Positions 33,934-43,794 are shown, counted from the stretch's first letter. The stretch is DNA of 64,000 nucleotides from Chloracidobacterium sp. (GCA_016716365.1 JADJWM010000006.1:145875-209874); one strand, 5' to 3'. A program made the numbers and translations. The notes: generated by a model from the sequence alone, not told the origin.

Positions 33934-34839
33934 CTAACGCGCGCCTCGCGGCGTATTCGTTGCGTTCGGCAGTTCACGTTCAAAATCGGGCCGCGCCGGC
34001 GGCTCGTAGAGGAGGATGCCGACCTCCTGCATCGAGTCGATCCTCGAGCTCGGCCGGATAAAGATCTGATGCGGGACGGTGGCCGAACCGGTCCTGACCT
34101 CGACGATCTCGCCTATCTTCAGGCCCGCCGGATAGATGCCGTCCTGGCCGCTGGTGTAAACGATCTGTCCGGGCTGCACGTCGATGCTCCCTGAGACGTA
34201 TCTCATCTCGACCACGTTCTTCCGGCTGGTGCCGGAAACGACACCCAGTGCATTCGATTCGCCGATCTGCCCGACGATCCCGCCGACACCAGATTTGTCG
34301 CGCGTCAAAAGGTCAACCTGCGCCGTCAGGGGCCCGACCGCCGTGATCCTTCCCACAAGGCCGCCGTTGGTCACGACCGGCATATTCAGCTTGACGCCAT
34401 CCAGGCTCCCCCGGTTCACGATCGACGAATCGAACCAGATCGAAGGATCCCGGCCGATTATCCTCGCGTTCAGGACCTTGTAATTTGTGTTCTCTTTCAA
34501 CCCGAGCAGGTCGCGCAGCCTTTCGTTCTCGGCCTCGAGGTCCTCGCGGCCCTTCAGCTCGACCTCAAGCTCCTGGATCTTCTCTTTGAGTTGGGTATTC
34601 TCGTCCTGTGCCGAACGGAGGTTTGAGATGGAAGCGAAGTAATTCTTTACGGCGGCCGTTACGGTCGTCACCGGCGATTGAACGAAGTCGGCACCCGTCT
34701 GGGCCCAAACCCGGATGATGCGCTGGCCCGACGCCACTTGCCGCGCGTCGAATGCCATCAACAGGAAATTCCCCAGCAAAAGTATGATCACCAGCCAGGG
34801 CGTGATCCGCCAAACATCCTTTTGACTTCGCTCGGCCAT
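33934..34839 (-). CDS. mreC: Rod-shape-determining protein MreC
   Basis: 301 residues from ATG 34839, which has AAAGAGG immediately upstream; the frame extends to 34869 but that part is heptamer-repeat DNA. One membrane anchor (ITPWLVIILLLGNFLLMAF), a coiled coil (QDENTQLKEKIQELEVELKG), then two beta barrels containing IGRDPSIWFDSSIVNRGS, GLVGRITAVGP and QPGQIVYTSGQDGIYPAGL. MreC organises PBP2 and RodA in the periplasm. Second gene of the operon. Confidence 0.95.
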   Translation of the reverse strand: MAERSQKDVWRITPWLVIILLLGNFLLMAFDARQVASGQRIIRVWAQTGADFVQSPVTTVTAAVKNYFASISNLRSAQDENTQLKEKIQELEVELKGREDLEAENERLRDLLGLKENTNYKVLNARIIGRDPSIWFDSSIVNRGSLDGVKLNMPVVTNGGLVGRITAVGPLTAQVDLLTRDKSGVGGIVGQIGESNALGVVSGTSRKNVVEMRYVSGSIDVQPGQIVYTSGQDGIYPAGLKIGEIVEVRTGSATVPHQIFIRPSSRIDSMQEVGILLYEPPARPDFERELPNATNTPRGAR

Positions 34840-34854
34840 CCTCTTTAAGTTTCG

Positions 34855-34932
34855 AGTTCCGAGTTTCAAGTTCTAAGTCGGGGATCATGACCTGGAACTC
34901 GGAACTTTGAACTCGGAACTTGGAACTCGGAA
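34855..34932. repeat. Heptamer tandem array between mreC and mreB
   Basis: Period-7 units GAGTTCC, GAGTTTC, AAGTTCT on the left and GGAACTC, GGAACTT, GAACTCG on the right, forming an inverted arrangement like that at 31345-31425. Confidence 0.85.
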
Positions 34933-35979
<1,047 letters not shown>

Positions 35980-36103
35980 TTTATGTAATCAATCGGCTGC
36001 CGTGAATAAAGCAAACCAAACCGCATTGCCTGTATCGAAATCGCCTGACCACATCTCAAAAGGGGTAGTTCTTAGGAAGTGAAATCGCGCCGAAACAACT
36101 AAC

Positions 36104-36131
36104 CTATTAGCATACACGTAAGTGGATGCAA
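36104..36131 (-). promoter_or_regulatory. Candidate promoter of the mre operon
   Basis: On the minus strand TTGCAT (36131-36126), 16 bases, then TAATAG (36109-36104), about 125 bp upstream of the mreB start codon. Confidence 0.4.
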
Positions 36132-36206
36132 TTTTCTACTGGAATCTTGCAGAAACTACCGTTTTATAAAGATTTTTGAGAGATCTTCCGCCGCCTCCGC
36201 ATTCAA

Positions 36207-36260
36207 GCTCCCCTCCTTACGAAGGAGGGGGTGGCACCGGCTTCCGGTGACGGGGTGGTT
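36207..36260. repeat. Dispersed repeat CTCCCCTCCTT/AAGGAGGGG, copy 1
   Basis: CTCCCCTCCTT-acg-AAGGAGGGG hairpin followed by GTGGCACCGGCTTCCGGTGACGGGGTGGT. A second copy is at 36722-36773. Confidence 0.8.
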
Positions 36261-36268
36261 CTCTCATT

Positions 36269-36394
36269 CTGTCAGAACCTCCGAACGGTAACGACCTTAT
36301 TGTCAGTACCGGGAGCGGTAGCGACCGACGGGTGGTGACGAGTGACGAGTGACGAGTGACAAGAGGTCAGAACCGGGAGCGGTAGCGACCGGGG
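36269..36394. repeat. GTCAGAACCGGGAGCGGTAGCGACC repeats and GTGACGA heptamers
   Basis: Three copies of the 28-base unit at about 36269 (diverged), 36302 and 36366, with a four-unit GTGACGA heptamer array at about 36337-36361 between the last two. Further copies, one inverted, are at 45707-45825. Confidence 0.8.
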
Positions 36395-36605
36395 TCTTTC
36401 GGTCTTCGGTCTTCGGTCTTTGGTCTTTGGTCTTTGGTCTTTGGTCTTCGGTCTTCGGTCTTTGGCTTCCGACTTCCGTCTTACGGCTTACGGCTTACAG
36501 CTAATGGCTTTTGACTTCCGGCTCTTGGTCTTTGACTTACTATTCACGATTTACGATTCACGTTCTTCCAATTTGGAATCTGGAATTTGAAATTTGGAAT
36601 TTGGG
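36395..36605. repeat. Series of heptamer tandem arrays with changing units
   Basis: Consecutive period-7 blocks: GTCTTCG/GTCTTTG (about 36398-36465), ACTTCCG and CTTACGG (about 36466-36530), ACGATTT/ACGATTC (about 36545-36565) and TTGGAAT/TTGAAAT (about 36570-36604). The unit sequence changes but the period stays 7. Confidence 0.85.
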
Positions 36606-36800
36606 ATCCGCCATCTCCCTCATCCGTGCCGAAGGCACGCCGGAAATTAGCCCGATGCGAAGCGTCGGGTTACGGCGCCTTCCATAGGCCCGCACGCTGA
36701 AGGCGTGCCGCAGTCATCAAACTCCCCTCCTTCTCTAAGGAGGGGTGGCAGCCGCTTCGGCTGACGGGGTGGTGACTCGCAGATCTCGGAATTTGGTATT
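36606..36800. repeat. Palindrome cluster including second CTCCCCTCCTT copy
   Basis: Contains the small palindromes GTGCCGAAGGCAC and CCCGATGCGAAGCGTCGGG, then the 36722-36773 copy of the CTCCCCTCCTT...GACGGGGTGGT repeat. No gene seen. Confidence 0.7.
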
Positions 36801-36824
36801 CGGCTTTTGGTTCCTGGTTTTCGA

Positions 36825-37137
36825 TACTCGGAACCTCCGGTTGCCGTAGCGGTCGATGGTGAAGGTCTGCTTCCAGGTCTGGACGCTGTCGTTCGTCTCG
36901 GTGGCCGATGCCAGGTGGTTCAGGTCGTCTTAGGTGTAGGTCTGGATGAACGGGTCTTCTATCCCCGGAACGGTGATCTTTCGCTCACGCAAGCTCCCGT
37001 TGTTGTCGTAGCTCGAACCGCTGGTGTCGTACTTGTACTCCAGCTTGAGCACGTCCTGGACAGTGATCGTCTCGCCCAGCCCGATCTGCCTGATCTGCAG
37101 GCGGTCGGCACTGTATTCGTACGTCTCCCGCAGCCCG
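36825..37137 (-). pseudogene. Fragment of an RHS/YD-repeat protein with internal stop
   Basis: Read leftwards from 37137 the frame gives NGLRETYEYSADRLQIRQIG, LEYKYDTSGSSYDNNGSLRER and, after a TAA at 36932-36930, DDLNHLASATETNDSVQTWK and FTIDRYGNR. These are typical YD-repeat phrases of RHS proteins. The stop replaces what should be the Tyr of YTYDDLN. No start codon and no core domain are present, so this is a dead piece of a large secreted/toxin-type protein. It lies downstream of the WG-repeat lipoprotein gene, on the same strand as the other RHS fragment. Confidence 0.8.
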
Positions 37138-37245
37138 TTACTGCATCAACTTGTCCTTAAGTTTAAGGACGTGTCGACTAAGTGAGTTCTTACGTCATTG
37201 CGACCGTCCGATTTCGCGTATCGTTCAGATTAACGGACACGCCCA

Positions 37246-38295
37246 TTACTCCCGCAAAACCGCCACACACGCCAGGCCTTCCGAAAAATCAGATGCGAAT
37301 ATGAATCGCGGCAATATGAACTGATTCCCCTGAGGGTCAACGTACCCATACTTTTCTGAGACCGCGTCAAAGACGAATGCCAATCCTTCGTGAAAGTTGC
37401 CAACATCAAAGCTTGATGTCTGAAAGACCGTTCTGCCCGCTTTATCTATGAAATCAAAATGGGGTAATTCAGTATTATCTGTCGAAACGCTAGCGACGCC
37501 CGCAAGACCTTCAGAGAAATTCCGTGAATTACGGAGAAATTCAAAGTCAATGTCGAATCGGGGCGACAGAAGGAACGTCCCGTCCCTATTTAGGAACCCA
37601 AGTAATTCCCTTCCATTTCTTTTCACCACAACCCTTGCAGCGTTTTCAGCGAAAGACGATGCATCTTCAAACTGGGGAGCGATTACAAATTTCGATTTTG
37701 AATCGATATATCCATATTTTTGTGACCTCATTTCCCGAACAGGTAATAGGCCCTCTCGCAGTCCTTGGTTTGGCTCAGGGCCAAGGTGGAGCACGTCGAC
37801 ATCAAAAAGCTTCCGAACTTTCCCATTACCGTCTATCAAATAAACTGATGTTGCATCTTGGGCTAACGCGTAAGATTCGGAAAAATCGTAAACTATGTCG
37901 AAATCCGTCTCGAATTGAACCTGGCCCGTTTTATCGATGAACATCCATTTCGAACTTTCGAATATAGGTAGTCTGCCTGGAAGCTTTACCGCTGCCTTAC
38001 CTTCTGAAAAATCTCTTGCCTCGGCGAATATCGGTTCGATCACCAACCGACCGGATCGGTCTATGAATCCCCACAAACCGTCCTCGGTCATTACTGCTGC
38101 TAGCCCGTCGGCGAATGATCGAGCCGAATGAAACGAACCGGCGTCGATAGCAACTTTTTGATTTCTGTCAATGAATAAGTACCGCAACATAGATTTCTCA
38201 CCGAGACCAATCTTGTCGGTGTTAGTCTTACCGGTAATTCCGTGTGAACAGCCGAGCTGCAATGCACATATCAATATGAGAAGTTTGATCAACAT
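37246..38295 (-). CDS. WG-repeat lipoprotein
   Basis: 349 residues from ATG 38295. Signal peptide ends in ALQLGC, a lipobox. The mature part consists of WG (KWG) repeats: LWGFIDRSGRLVIEPIFAEARDFSEG, then YGYIDSKSKFVIAPQFEDASSFAE, LGFLNRDGTFLLSPRFD and YGYVDPQGNQFILPRFIFASDFSEG, about six to seven in all. Such proteins are surface or periplasmic and often encoded beside polymorphic toxins. The start is only 5 bp past the stop of the open RHS reading frame at 38301, as toxin/immunity pairs often are. More A/T-rich than the chromosomal average seen here, consistent with transfer. Role as immunity protein is a hypothesis. Confidence 0.8.
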   Translation of the reverse strand: MLIKLLILICALQLGCSHGITGKTNTDKIGLGEKSMLRYLFIDRNQKVAIDAGSFHSARSFADGLAAVMTEDGLWGFIDRSGRLVIEPIFAEARDFSEGKAAVKLPGRLPIFESSKWMFIDKTGQVQFETDFDIVYDFSESYALAQDATSVYLIDGNGKVRKLFDVDVLHLGPEPNQGLREGLLPVREMRSQKYGYIDSKSKFVIAPQFEDASSFAENAARVVVKRNGRELLGFLNRDGTFLLSPRFDIDFEFLRNSRNFSEGLAGVASVSTDNTELPHFDFIDKAGRTVFQTSSFDVGNFHEGLAFVFDAVSEKYGYVDPQGNQFILPRFIFASDFSEGLACVAVLRE

Positions 38296-38300
38296 GAGTA

Positions 38301-38834
38301 TCAACCGTAAGCTCCCCTTAAAAGTACACAGATCAAAAGTAGACGTTTTCTGACATCATGAAGATGGAGGAGATGGATGAAAAGGTCAAGATTTAATGAG
38401 ACGCAGATGGTTGCGATATTGAAGGAAGCTGAGGCTGAGGCGGTCAACGGATCGACCGACGTGAATCTCCCGTGGATGGTGTTGTAGTACCTGGCCTGGG
38501 CGAATTCGAGGCCGGATTCCGAGTCCTTCTCGTAACCCGTGTAGCCTTTCCGAACCTCGCCGCCGCCGCCGTACTCCTCGTTCTCGGTGCGGTGCTCGTC
38601 CTGGTGGAGTTCCTCGCCGAACCCCGAATAGTCCTTACGGCTCAAGACCGCTCCGTCCCGGCCCGTAACCACACGCGGGCTGCCGAGATGGTCCTGTGTC
38701 AAATAGCTCACCTGTGCCGTCTCGACCGCCTCGATCGTAGTCGAATACTCCGCCACAAGTTTCCCACCGGCATTATAAACGAATACCGTCACCTCAGACC
38801 CGGCAATTTTCGTCCCACCCGACTCTGACGGTTG
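38301..38834 (-). pseudogene. RHS core-domain fragment, 5' truncated and interrupted by IS remnant
   Basis: An open frame from about 38834 to 38301 without a native start. It contains the RHS core: FVYNAGGKLVAEY, LTQDHLGSPRVVTGRDGAV, GFGEELH, GYTGYEKDSESGLEFAQARY and GRFTSVDPL. After VDPLTASA (about 38430-38440) the reading continues through DNA that is antisense to an IS3 transposase start. So the hydrophobic tail (ATICVSLNLDLFIHLLHLHD...) is not a real toxin domain. A TAG lies in frame just upstream. RHS cores end at this motif and are followed by variable toxin domains; here that domain has been lost to the insertion. Confidence 0.85.
38312..38440 (+). mobile_element. Left end of an IS3-family element (orfA start only)
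   Basis: ATG at 38377 begins MKRSRFNETQMVAILKEAEA, the characteristic N-terminus of IS3-family OrfA. It breaks off after ~22 codons, where the RHS core sequence begins on the other strand. About 60 bp upstream (from ~38312) probably include the IS end. The rest of the element is absent, so this is a relic left by insertion followed by deletion. Confidence 0.7.
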
Positions 38835-38837
38835 TGT

Positions 38838-39789
38838 CTAAGATGCCCGTTCTTGTTCCTTGTTTTCTTGTTCCGTGAATTTTATGGATAGATCCTTTTC
38901 TGATCCACAAAAAACACAAAACAGTTCAAATCCGACGATCGTCCCATTTGGGAGACAATCGAAGTGTCCGCTTCGGGACCGGAACGGGTGTGAGGGGCAA
39001 TAAATACGGGCCGGAGCGCCAATCTAACCTTGTCCGATCCCGCTTGGGACAGGATCACGGATCGAACCAGGTTTCTGAAGAGGCTAAAACACAGGCTCTC
39101 GACCAAAGATCGAGTTCAATTTCGAGCCTCGATCCTGGAAAACCTGCAGATGTCCCGCACGAACTTTCTCTGCGGCCTCCGCGTCGGCTCCTCTATTATC
39201 TCAGCGTTGGACGTCTGCCCGTAACTCCAAATAAACGAGAGACTTACGCAAACATCGCCCAAAAGATCAAAAATAATTCTCTTTCAAGAATGTATTATTG
39301 GCGCAACAGACTATAACCTATGATACAATAAGGCCGTGGCCCCATTCCGGTGGCTAGCTCTTTGAAAATTTGTAATGAGGAAATGGCGGTGCACCAGTCC
39401 CGCATGGGGGCAAATAGCCCGAACCGCCGCACGATCTGTCCCACGTGAAGATCGCACAGGCAAAATCGTAACCCGCGTCCCCAGACCACTTAAACACCGT
39501 TGACACGATGTTTTTATTCAAAAGCCGTGGGACAACCAATTAAAGCTAAGTGAATAAACAGGTTAGCGTCGATAAACGGCCCGGGACAGCGGAGGGACGT
39601 CCCGGGACAAAGACCGTCTCTCGCTGGGGACAAAGTCGTAAGTGCCTGATTCCAAGAAGCTTTCAGGCCCGGACGGATTCAAACCGTTCTCCCCACTGCG
39701 GGACAACGCCCAGGCCCGATCTTTCGGATCGCGGTTATCTGCGAAGATCGGAACCTTCCTCACACTGGCTTGTTAGCGTGATAGCAGAA
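38838..39789. other. Intergenic region with no supportable gene
   Basis: About 950 bp between the RHS wreck and lon. Several short frames exist (for example on the plus strand at 38948-39316) but none has a ribosome site or recognisable protein sequence. A TGATACAAT -10-like box is at about 39320-39328, followed by an A/T-rich stretch (CTCTTTGAAAATTTG at ~39359) and GC-rich DNA with repeated GGGACAA words (about 39529, 39580, 39601, 39627, 39700) including the palindrome CCCGGGACAGCGGAGGGACGTCCCGGG. It could encode a structured RNA or be decayed mobile DNA; I cannot tell. Confidence 0.4.
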
Positions 39790-42265
39790 CTAGGCCGGAT
39801 CGCTGTCAGGGTCTTTTGCCGCGAGCGGTTCCGAGGCCTTTCGCCCGTTGCCCGGGGCCGCCGTCGGGATCGGTTTGATGCCTTCGGCAGAAGGCTGGGG
39901 TTCGAGGGCCGCGGCGATCACGTCGCTGATGTGCTTGGCCGGGATCACCTCGAGTTCCTTTCTCAGGTCTTCCGGGATCTCTTCGATGTCAGGCTCGTTC
40001 TGGGCGGGCAGGATGATCCGCCGGATTCCCGCACGGTGCGCCGCCAGGACCTTTTCCTTGACGCCGCCGACCGGGAACACAAGGCCCGAAAGCGTGATCT
40101 CACCCGTCATCGCCGTGTCCGAGCGGACCTTTCGCCCCGTATAAAGCGAAGCGAGAGCCGACGCCATCGTCACGCCCGCCGACGGGCCGTCTTTCGGGAT
40201 CGCTCCGGCCGGAACGTGAACGTGGACACCGTTTTGCTTGATGGCGTCGGGCTCGATGCCGAGTTCGCCCGCATGCGACCAAAGATAGCTGCGTGCCGCC
40301 TGGGCCGATTCCTTCATCACTTCGCCTAGCTGCCCGGTCAGCGTCAGCCCACTGCCGCCCGGAAGCGCGGTCGCTTCGATGAAGAGCACCTCGCCGCCCA
40401 TCTCGGTCCACGCCATTCCGGTCGCGACGCCCGGAGGCAATTCCTTACGCGCCTCTTCCGGATGGAACCGAGGCGACCCAAGATAGGATTTCACGTCCTC
40501 GGCCTTGATCACGAACTTGTCGGCCGAGCCCTCGGCCACCTTAAGGGCGACCTTCCTGGCAAGATTGCCGATCATCCGCTCAAGCTGTCGGACGCCGGCC
40601 TCGCGGGTGTATCGCGTGATGAGCAGCATCAACGCGTCGTCGGTGATCTCAAGCTGGTCTTCGGTCAGCCCGTTCTCCTTTATCTGCCGGCCGACCTGAT
40701 ACTGCTTGGCAATATTCAGCTTTTCGTGGTCGCTGTAGCCGGCGAGTTGGATGATCTCCATCCGGTCGCGGAGCGGCATCGGGATCGGCGCAAGCTGGTT
40801 CGCCGTCGCGATAAAGAACACCTTCGACAGGTCGAACGGAAGGTCTAAATAATTGTCGCGAAACGTGTTGTTCTGGGCCGGGTCGAGTATCTCCAGCAAG
40901 GCCGCCGAAGGGTCACCGCGGTAATCGTTGCCGAGCTTGTCGATCTCGTCGAGCATCATGAGCGGGTTGTTCACGCCGACCCGGCGAAGTGCCTGGATGA
41001 TCCGGCCCGGCATCGCTCCGATGTATGTACGGCGATGGCCGCGTAGCTCGGCCTCATCACGCATGCCGCCAAGGCTTAGCCGCTCGAATTCGCGGCCAAG
41101 TGCACGGGCGATCGACCGCCCCAGGGATGTTTTTCCGACGCCCGGCGGGCCGACAAAAAAGCAGGATCGGGCTTTTGGAATCCGGCCGCAGTTTTACAAC
41201 GGCTAGTGATTCGAGGATCCGCTCCTTGATGTCCTCAAGGCCGTAATGATCTTCGTCGAGGATCTTCCGGGCCTCGTTAAGGTCGAGCTTCTCCTCGCTG
41301 GACTTTCGCCACGGGAGCTCGAGCACGTATTCCAGATACGTCCGGATCACGTGATAATCGGGCGCCGACTGCGGAAGCTGTTCCATCCGCTTCAGCTCGC
41401 GTTCGGCTTCCTTTCGGACGTCGTCTGGAAGGTCGGCCGTCTCAAGCCGCTCTCGAAGCTGCCCGGCCTCGGCCTTTTCGCCGGTCTCGTCCTCGCCAAG
41501 CTCCTTCTGGATGGCCTTCATCTGCTGCCGGAGGACGTAATCCCGCTGGGATTTGTCCATCTCGGTCTGGGCCTCGGTCGCGATCTTCGACCGGATCTGC
41601 ATGATCTCGACCTCACGTGCCAGGGCCGCGTGAGTGAGCGTCAGAAGGTCATCGACGGTATCCGATTCGAGCATCTTCTGCTCGGTATCAACGCCGAGGT
41701 CCAGCACCGAAGCCAGAAAATATGCAAGCTGCACCGGGTCCTGCTGCGACATCACGGCCATCCGGATCTCCGGCGGGATATTGGGCAGCAAGGCAAGCGC
41801 CTGCTGGATCATCGTCTGGATATTGCGTTTGAGGGCCTCGACCTCTTCGTCGTCCTCAGTCGTCAGATCGGGAAGGATCTCGCACTTCGCCCTTAGGAAA
41901 GGTTCGTCCTGCAGCCATTCGACCACCTTAAAGCGGTCAAGCCCCTGAACGATCAGCTGCATCACCCCCTCGTTGCGCATCATCCGCTTGATGTTCACAA
42001 GGGTGCCGACCTGATAAAGATCTTCGAACTTTGCGTCGTCGCCCGTTACGTTCTCCGTTTTTGTCGTCACGCAGGCGATAAGCTTCTCTTCGGTGGACAG
42101 GGCCGCCTCGACAGCCTTCATCGAGCGGTCGCGGCCAACCGCAAGCGGAACGACCGTCTCCGGAAACAGCGTCGTGTTCTGCAGCGGCAGGACCGCTACC
42201 TCAAACACTTCCGGCTTCGGTTCATCGCTTTCGGGCCTTTGCTCCTCTTTCCGTTCTTCCACCAT
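39790..42265 (-). CDS. lon: ATP-dependent protease Lon, split by one extra base
   Basis: Two overlapping frames form one Lon protease. The first (from ATG 42265) has the N-terminal LON domain (VAVLPLQNTTLFPETVVPL), the coiled-coil linker and the start of the AAA+ module up to SKSPILLF. The second (to 39790) has GGMRDEAELRGHRRTY, Walker B MLDEIDKLG, and the protease domain with catalytic Ser in PKDGPSAGVTMA and Lys in GGVKEKVLAAHRAG. Deleting one T from a T6 run (A6 at 41155-41160 on the plus strand) joins them through an intact Walker A, GPPGVGKTS, to 824 residues, a normal length. It degrades misfolded and regulatory proteins in the cytoplasm. Located 14 bp after hsp20, as one unit. Sequence error is more likely than a true pseudogene. 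Confidence 0.92.
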
Positions 42266-42279
42266 CGTTTCCCCTTTTC

Positions 42280-42666
42280 TTAGACGGCGTCAGCCTTCGT
42301 TTCGACTGCCTCTCCTCTTTTCAGACGAATTATCAGCAGGCCGTTCTCAAACATATGATCGAGCTTGACCCCCTCGATCGACGCAGGGAATTTCAGCGTC
42401 TTTTCAAATCGGCTGTAGGTTATTTCCATCTGCTCGTAGGATCCGCCGAACCCGCACGAGCGGTCCTTGCGGCACCCGGCGATCATAAGCACATTGCCCT
42501 GAACGTCGATCTCGACATCCTCGACCGAAACGCCGGCCAGCTCGACCTTGACCACCCAGCCTTCGGGCGTCCGGTAAACATCCGCCGCCGGATACCAAAG
42601 CTGCCCCGACCGCGCGTTCTTCGACGAGCCCAGGAACTGAAAATACCGATTTGTCGATTTGGCCAT
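42280..42666 (-). CDS. Hsp20/alpha-crystallin small heat-shock protein
   Basis: 128 residues. Alpha-crystallin domain: YPAADVYRTPEGWVVKVELAG, VEDVEIDVQGNVLMIAG, YSRFEKTLKFPASIEGV and ENGLLIIRLKR (a variant of the usual G-x-L tail motif). Holdase chaperone that keeps unfolding proteins soluble. Two cysteines in GCRKDRSCGFGG are unusual for the family. It is directly upstream of lon (14 bp), a common pairing in which both are heat-induced. I see no CIRCE element; a palindrome lies upstream at 42675-42698. Confidence 0.92.
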   Translation of the reverse strand: MAKSTNRYFQFLGSSKNARSGQLWYPAADVYRTPEGWVVKVELAGVSVEDVEIDVQGNVLMIAGCRKDRSCGFGGSYEQMEITYSRFEKTLKFPASIEGVKLDHMFENGLLIIRLKRGEAVETKADAV

Positions 42667-42674
42667 CTCTTAGT

Positions 42675-42698
42675 ACGACAGGCTTCCCAGCCTGTCGT
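42675..42698. repeat. Perfect palindrome ACGACAGGCT-tccc-AGCCTGTCGT
   Basis: 10-bp perfect inverted repeat with a 4-base loop between the CBS-domain gene and hsp20; a further GACAGGCT half copy follows at about 42746-42753. It could terminate transcription from the CBS gene or be a member of a dispersed palindrome family. Confidence 0.7.
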
Positions 42699-42765
42699 TC
42701 GTAACTATGAACTCCATGTCGATCCACTTCAGACCGGGCTGCCGGGACAGGCTGGAAAGCCTTTC

Positions 42766-43227
42766 CTACTTCTTTCCCCAAAATCCGGCACCGCTGGAGA
42801 TCTCCTCGAGCGTTTCCGCGATCTCGCGTTCGTCTTCCATCTCGAGCGCGACATCGGCCATCGCGATGATCCCGGCGAGTTTACCGTCCTCATCGACCAC
42901 CGGGATTCGACGTACCTGTTTGTCGCCCATCAGTCGCACGGCCTCGAACGCAAAGTCATCCGGTTTTACCGAAAAGATGTCGGTGGTCATCGCCTCGGCC
43001 ACACTCGTTTCCGGCCCTTTTCCCTCGGCGACCGCCCGTACAACAATGTCGCGGTCCGTCACGATCCCGACGAGTTTTCCTTCCTCGACCACGGGAACCG
43101 AACCCATGTCGCCCTCGCGCATCATCGCGGCAACATCGCGCAATGTATTGTCGCGGGCCGCGGTCGTGACGCTGCTCGTCATGATATCGCGGCACCGGAT
43201 GCGCGTTTTAGCCGTCGATTCGGTCAT
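42766..43227 (-). CDS. CBS-domain pair protein
   Basis: 153 residues composed of two CBS domains: MTSSVTTAARDNTLRDVAAMM...SVPVVEEGKLVGIVTDRDIVVRAV and MTTDIFSVKPDDFAFEAVRLM...RIPVVDEDGKLAGIIAMADVAL, then a short acidic tail ending SSGAGFWGKK. CBS pairs bind adenosine nucleotides or similar ligands and act as sensors or regulators. Stand-alone cytoplasmic protein. Upstream lies a heptamer array (43288-43326) and a REP-like palindrome. Confidence 0.9.
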   Translation of the reverse strand: MTESTAKTRIRCRDIMTSSVTTAARDNTLRDVAAMMREGDMGSVPVVEEGKLVGIVTDRDIVVRAVAEGKGPETSVAEAMTTDIFSVKPDDFAFEAVRLMGDKQVRRIPVVDEDGKLAGIIAMADVALEMEDEREIAETLEEISSGAGFWGKK

Positions 43228-43287
43228 GCGCTTGCTCGAAACTCCTTTGCACTATTTTGTTTGACTACGCCGGATAAAGCAAGAGGT

Positions 43288-43326
43288 TTGGGAATTTGCG
43301 ATCTTCGATTTGCGATTTGCAATTTC
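43288..43326. repeat. Heptamer tandem array (CGATTTG units)
   Basis: TTGCGATCTTCGATTTGCGAT and following bases show period-7 units CGATCTT, CGATTTG, CGATTTG, CAATTTC. Confidence 0.65.
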
Positions 43327-43345
43327 GTTTGGCGAAACTTGAAGA

Positions 43346-43422
43346 ATGCAGAAGCCCGCGCGTGAGCAAGGGCAATAAGCTCAATATATCGATTTCGCCC
43401 CTACTTCGTGCGGACTTCTGCA
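43346..43422. repeat. REP-like palindrome, family 1, copy 3
   Basis: GCAGAAGCCCGCGCGTGAG on the left and CTTCGTGCGGACTTCTGCA on the right, with inner AAGGGC and GCCCC arms. Same family as 18921-18999. It directly precedes the Rieske gene. Confidence 0.8.
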
Positions 43423-43428
43423 AAAATA

Positions 43429-43776
43429 ATGGGTAAGCAAAAGGAAAACAAACGAAAGCCTAAGCGAGAAGGCCGCGTCGTAACGGTCGGCAAGGCCGAG
43501 TCCGTACCACCCGGCCGCGGGGCGACCGTCAAGCTGAAAGACGGCACGGAGTTGGCCCTTTACAACGTCGGCGGTACGTTCCACGCCATCGAGAACTTCT
43601 GCCCGCACAAAGGCTATCCGCTGGCCGATTCCCGCCTTTACGGAGGCATCGTCGAATGCAACCTGCACGGCTACCGCTTTGACGTCCGCACCGGTGAATG
43701 CTTCACTAAAAAGTCCTGCGGCATCGAAAAGTACGAGGTAAACGTCGAGGACGGGATGATCAGGATCCTCATCTGA
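43429..43776 (+). CDS. Rieske [2Fe-2S] ferredoxin-like protein
   Basis: 115 residues from ATG 43429; the frame opens from GTG 43408, but that part is REP-like repeat. Rieske ligands C-x-H and C-x2-H: FCPHKGYPLADS and ECNLHGYRFDVRTGEC. The N-terminus is a basic tail (GKQKENKRKPKREGR). Small soluble Rieske proteins of this type (NirD/BphF-like) pass electrons to oxygenases or reductases; no such partner is adjacent. Convergent with the YbaY-domain gene, 18 bp between stops. Confidence 0.88.
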   Translation: MGKQKENKRKPKREGRVVTVGKAESVPPGRGATVKLKDGTELALYNVGGTFHAIENFCPHKGYPLADSRLYGGIVECNLHGYRFDVRTGECFTKKSCGIEKYEVNVEDGMIRILI

Positions 43777-43794
43777 ACCCGTCACCTACTTTTT

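Noticed and set aside
36337..36605. Possible CRISPR array
   Set aside because: Units are 7 bp with no unique spacers between identical repeats, and no cas genes occur in the window.
39340..39545. CRISPR-leader-like A/T segment (CTCTTTGAAAATTTG)
   Set aside because: No direct repeats of CRISPR length follow it; resemblance is only superficial.
39790..42265. Two separate Lon-like genes (N-terminal and C-terminal)
   Set aside because: The frames overlap by a few bases and join through the Walker A motif if one T of a T6 run is removed; a split ATPase site would be non-functional.
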